Part shown: piece by piece, positions 6,631 through 7,821 of the stretch | Position numbering within the stretch: position 1 is the stretch's first letter | Layout of the letters: each line of letters opens with the position of its first letter | Origin: Clostridia bacterium | GTDB taxonomy: Bacteria; Bacillota_A; Clostridia; Christensenellales; Borkfalkiaceae | Length of the DNA: 7,821 nucleotides | Reading direction: 5' to 3' | NCBI GenBank assembly: GCA_017507595.1 | Contig: JAFWAM010000210.1 | Span: 1 to 7,821 of the forward strand | Notes under the pieces: model-generated | What the model saw: only the letters and a program-made list of their open reading frames with translations | Database searches by the model: none | What the model was told of the DNA's origin: nothing | Translations under genes and position numbers: made by a program

Positions 6631-6636
6631 TATAAT
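6631..6636 (+). promoter_or_regulatory. Possible -10 box of the FTR-like gene
   Basis: A perfect TATAAT stands in the context TTTTGGATATAATA, identical to the context of the rubrerythrin -10 box. No good -35 is present (TTTATT at 6608-6613 is 3/6). Transcription would start around 6642-6643, so the message would begin at the AGGAGG site itself, with a leader of about 12 nt. The preceding terminator implies that some promoter must lie here. Confidence 0.4.
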
Positions 6637-6654
6637 AGCTTAGGAGGTGTTTTT

Positions 6655-6852
6655 ATGCGCGTAAGGCTTAACGACGATCAGGAAGTCGTCAAAATGATTC
6701 AGGAGGGCTTAAAGGCAAAAGACGGCTACTGTCCCTGCAGGGTTGGCAAGCTGCCCGAATATAAGTGCATGTGCGAGGAATTCAAAGCCCAGATCCGTGA
6801 CGAAAGCTTTGAAGGCTACTGTCACTGCAAGCTTTATTATAAGGAAAGATAA
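6655..6852 (+). CDS. Small ferredoxin-thioredoxin reductase catalytic-chain-like protein
   Basis: A textbook AGGAGG (6642-6647) seven bases before the ATG fixes the start, giving 65 residues. The protein holds three CXC motifs: CPC (26-28), CMC (38-40) and CHC (56-58), with the surrounding GYCPCR and GYCHCKLYY typical of the FTR catalytic family. In plant and cyanobacterial FTR four of these six cysteines bind a [4Fe-4S] cluster and two form the redox disulfide that reduces thioredoxin. Spacing here is X9 and X15 instead of the classical X16 and X8, and the protein is much shorter than plant FTR, so cluster geometry may differ. I recall similar stand-alone proteins in clostridia, but their partner is not established here. 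No thioredoxin or ferredoxin gene is adjacent. It is a single-gene unit between two terminators, presumably cytoplasmic. Confidence 0.85.
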   Translation: MRVRLNDDQEVVKMIQEGLKAKDGYCPCRVGKLPEYKCMCEEFKAQIRDESFEGYCHCKLYYKER

Positions 6853-6871
6853 ATCAATTTTTTTACCTTAC

Positions 6872-6897
6872 AAGCGGCCCCGTGCCGCTTTTTTTAT
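6872..6897 (+). terminator. Rho-independent terminator of the FTR-like gene
   Basis: AAGCGGC (6872-6878) and GCCGCTT (6884-6890) make a GC-rich 7-bp stem with a CCCGT loop. A run of T follows directly. It stands 20 bp after the stop codon. It is not bidirectional, since the other side lacks a U-tract on the minus strand. Confidence 0.92.
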
Positions 6898-6945
6898 ATT
6901 TCATCATCCCACCTTTTTTTAACCCGGACAAGCAGTCCTCCACCA

Positions 6946-6981
6946 CCGCAAGCGGCAAAAAGCCTTTTTAGGAGAAAAAGG
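6946..6981 (+). repeat. Two small hairpins, one with an AGGAG loop
   Basis: CCGC-AA-GCGG (6946-6955) is followed by CCTTTTT (6963-6969) pairing with AAAAAGG (6975-6981) around the loop AGGAG. The loop is a Shine-Dalgarno-like sequence, but no start codon at a proper distance follows, so it is probably not a translation control site. These are the first structures in a 534-bp stretch (6853-7386) with no confident gene. Confidence 0.45.
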
Positions 6982-7013
6982 ATATATAGAAGAGCACTAA
7001 GGTAGAATACACA

Positions 7014-7133
7014 ATGGAGCAGCTTCCGGATAAAGCTGATGTTATTAACCGGCCATATACTCCACACCAAGGTGTAAAGCCAACTATCGTGCCTTACGGC
7101 ACCACCCTTTACCCCGTGTGGGAAAGGTTATAA
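7014..7133 (+). CDS. Doubtful 39-codon ORF, possible remnant of an InlB-type repeat
   Basis: An ATG-started frame encodes 39 residues ending GTTLYPVWERL. The frame is open back to a TAG at 6987. The ending resembles the TLYAVWE close of InlB/Listeria-Bacteroides repeats, but the central GYxFxGW part is absent. If it is real, it is a decayed fragment rather than a working protein. The only SD candidate is AAGG (6999-7002), eleven bases upstream. The same DNA folds strongly and is also open on the minus strand, so chance is a serious alternative. Confidence 0.2.
   Translation: MEQLPDKADVINRPYTPHQGVKPTIVPYGTTLYPVWERL
7020..7130. other. Foldable block, candidate structured RNA or small element remnant
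   Basis: On the plus strand CAGCTT (7020-7025) pairs with AAGCTG (7033-7038) around a 7-nt loop. Next comes a long nested arm. TAACC (7046-7050) pairs with GGTTA (7126-7130), CCACAC (7062-7067) with GTGTGG (7116-7121), GGTGTAAAG (7071-7079) with CTTTACCCC (7107-7115, one mismatch), and GTGCC (7089-7093) with GGCAC (7098-7102) around TTAC. This amount of nested pairing is more than I see elsewhere in the window. It matches no RNA class I know. The block is more GC-rich than the DNA after it. No clear promoter is seen, so the transcribed strand is uncertain. Confidence 0.35.
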
Positions 7134-7221
7134 AAAACAACTTAAATTGCAAGATAATCGGCTTATAGCTAAGCTTTTGGGGTGATTTTAAAAGCAAAAT
7201 CCTTACACCGCACCGGGATAA

Positions 7222-7256
7222 TTGACAAAAGGTATAAGATCCTTTTTTGTTGTCAA
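7222..7256. repeat. Inverted repeat with TTGACA / TGTCAA ends
   Basis: TTGACA (7222-7227) pairs with TGTCAA (7251-7256), and inside it AAAGG (7228-7232) pairs with CCTTT (7241-7245). The loop is TATAAGAT, with a 5-nt bulge on the right side. Each end is a perfect -35 hexamer facing inward, but no -10 box at 16-18 bp follows on either strand. It could be a weak terminator for the foldable block or a protein-binding site. Confidence 0.45.
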
Positions 7257-7329
7257 AAATATATTAAAAGCTTAAAAAACGGTCAAAACAGCCCCAAAAC
7301 AGACAAAAAAGGACGAAATCATCAAAAAA
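7255..7329. other. Eight A-tracts phased at about 10 bp (intrinsically curved DNA)
   Basis: A-tracts at 7255-7259, 7266-7269, 7274-7279, 7285-7288, 7296-7299, 7305-7310, 7316-7318 and 7324-7329 have centre-to-centre distances of 10.5, 9, 10, 11, 10, 9.5 and 9.5 bp. Spacing so close to the helical repeat means the individual bends add up. The array ends three bases before the -35 position of the next promoter and so probably helps RNA polymerase or a nucleoid protein bind. Confidence 0.75.
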
Positions 7330-7332
7330 CAG

Positions 7333-7361
7333 TTGCGCTTTTTCCTTAACGGGCGTATAAT
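7333..7361 (+). promoter_or_regulatory. Promoter of the last gene, with its -10 inside a palindrome
   Basis: A perfect TATAAT (7356-7361) follows TTGCGC (7333-7338, 3/6 to consensus) at 17 bp. The start would be near 7368, just before the AAGGAGG site, so the leader is about 20 nt. The weak -35 suggests dependence on the upstream curved DNA or an activator. Confidence 0.65.
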
Positions 7362-7374
7362 ATGCCCGTTAAGG
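7344..7374. repeat. Near-perfect 31-bp palindrome, likely operator
   Basis: CCTTAACGGGC (7344-7354) and GCCCGTTAAGG (7364-7374) are perfect 11-bp arms. One G-T position and two more pairs extend the dyad to three central bases. The -10 box fills the centre and the right arm shares the AAGG of the ribosome binding site (7371-7377). Because transcription should begin inside the right arm, the symmetry is more likely read as DNA by a dimeric repressor than as an RNA hairpin. In a message coming from upstream the hairpin would hide the SD. Confidence 0.8.
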
Positions 7375-7386
7375 AGGGCTTTTCTT

Positions 7387-7821
7387 ATGCAAAGGTCGTT
7401 AAGACAGGCTATACAATCAAATAAAAACCTTGACGGCCTCAGGCGTTTTTACGACGGCATAATATATCCCATTGCGGTCGCCGTAATAATTTTCATTTCC
7501 TACGCCCTCGGGCAGGAGCTTATCGGCGAAACCGTCATTTTGCTTATGCTTGCCGTGGCTCTTCTTGTCTGCAGTGATCTTAAACCGCTTTTCATGCCTC
7601 TTTTGTCATTTTTGTTTATCGTGTCGCCTCGCCACGTTCATATGGCAGGGGCCTTGGCGATATACTCCGATTACTACAAAAATGCCGTGCCCTATATCGT
7701 TGGGCTGGGGGTCTTTATGGTGGCCGTCTTTATATTAAGATTTGTCATCTGGGGCGGCGTCAGGCCCATTTTCACCAAAAAAAGCAGTCTGGGGTGGTGG
7801 GTTTTGCCCCTTATCATAAGC
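7387..7821 (+). CDS. Polytopic membrane protein, N-terminal part, cut by window end
   Basis: The ATG at 7387 has AAGGAGG (7371-7377) nine bases upstream. The frame stays open for 145 codons to the window edge, so the C-terminus is missing. After a short charged N-terminus, hydrophobic segments are visible at about 24-42, 44-62, 65-81, 97-121 and from 136 on. A likely external loop SPRHVHMAGALAIYSDYY lies at 80-97. The pattern of paired helices, a loop with tyrosines and then more helices is reminiscent of O-antigen-ligase/polymerase-like envelope proteins, but no diagnostic motif is present in this part. I leave the function open. Its promoter is unusually elaborate (curved DNA plus palindrome), which suggests tight regulation. 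Confidence 0.85.
   Translation, partial: MQRSLRQAIQSNKNLDGLRRFYDGIIYPIAVAVIIFISYALGQELIGETVILLMLAVALLVCSDLKPLFMPLLSFLFIVSPRHVHMAGALAIYSDYYKNAVPYIVGLGVFMVAVFILRFVIWGGVRPIFTKKSSLGWWVLPLIIS

Noticed and set aside
6894..7070. A 58-codon minus-strand frame (TTG start) with a hydrophobic stretch and a GGGG-RVKKRW-like tail
   Set aside because: There is no SD, no promoter and only a TTG or GTG start. It ends within the U-tract of the FTR terminator, and the open frame is favoured by the inverted repeats in this block. It is still the best alternative if a small membrane protein is sought here.
7086..7118. A T-box-like string (AGGGTGGTGCCG) on the minus strand
   Set aside because: It resembles the T-box antiterminator core, but lacks the specifier stems, the following terminator and an aminoacyl-tRNA synthetase or amino-acid gene downstream on that strand.

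Overview
The window looks like chromosomal DNA from an anaerobic, moderately AT-rich Bacillota (Clostridia-like) bacterium. The evidence is strong AGGAGG ribosome binding sites, TTGACA/TATAAT-type promoters, an anaerobe's rubrerythrin, a small clostridial ferredoxin-thioredoxin-reductase-like protein, and a long repeat-rich protein with an InlB-type (Listeria-Bacteroides) repeat of the kind common in gut Firmicutes. I cannot name the species. No rRNA, tRNA, CRISPR array, transposase or phage gene was recognised.

Left part, minus strand (1-3370). Rubrerythrin (36-569) has its own promoter, with a small palindrome lying between the -10 and the transcription start. Upstream of it lies a compact three-gene operon: low-molecular-weight protein tyrosine phosphatase (2277-2750), metallophosphoesterase (1582-2280) and a spermidine-synthase-like SAM-binding enzyme (716-1585). 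The genes are joined by 4-nt start/stop overlaps and have a promoter at 2771-2799. Before them is a membrane-anchored DUF2726 protein with a restriction-endonuclease-like fold (2850-3335). Its promoter is placed so that the mRNA would start at the ATG.

Centre (3336-6617). A 418-bp divergent control region holds nested inverted repeats, a run of A-tracts at roughly helical spacing, an extended -10 promoter and a PerR/Fur-box-like palindrome on the start site. It drives a 930-residue protein with a signal peptide, a helical extracytoplasmic region, one transmembrane helix, an InlB-type repeat, and two copies of a diverged ~100-residue domain separated by an APAEEE-type repeat linker. A strong terminator follows.

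Right part, plus strand (6618-7821). A 65-residue three-CXC protein of the ferredoxin-thioredoxin reductase catalytic family (6655-6852) ends in a clear terminator. Then comes a 534-bp stretch without a confident gene. It contains a foldable ~110-nt block (which also carries a 39-codon ORF), a hairpin with TTGACA/TGTCAA ends, eight A-tracts at a near-perfect 10-bp period, and a near-perfect 31-bp palindrome that encloses a TATAAT box and runs into the ribosome binding site of the last gene. That gene is a polytopic membrane protein cut by the window end.

The two redox proteins (rubrerythrin and the FTR-like protein) suit an anaerobe coping with oxidants. The most unusual material is the control DNA: very short or absent leaders at three of the promoters, phased A-tracts ahead of both surface/membrane genes, and the promoter embedded in a palindrome. 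No known defence or mobile system is evident.
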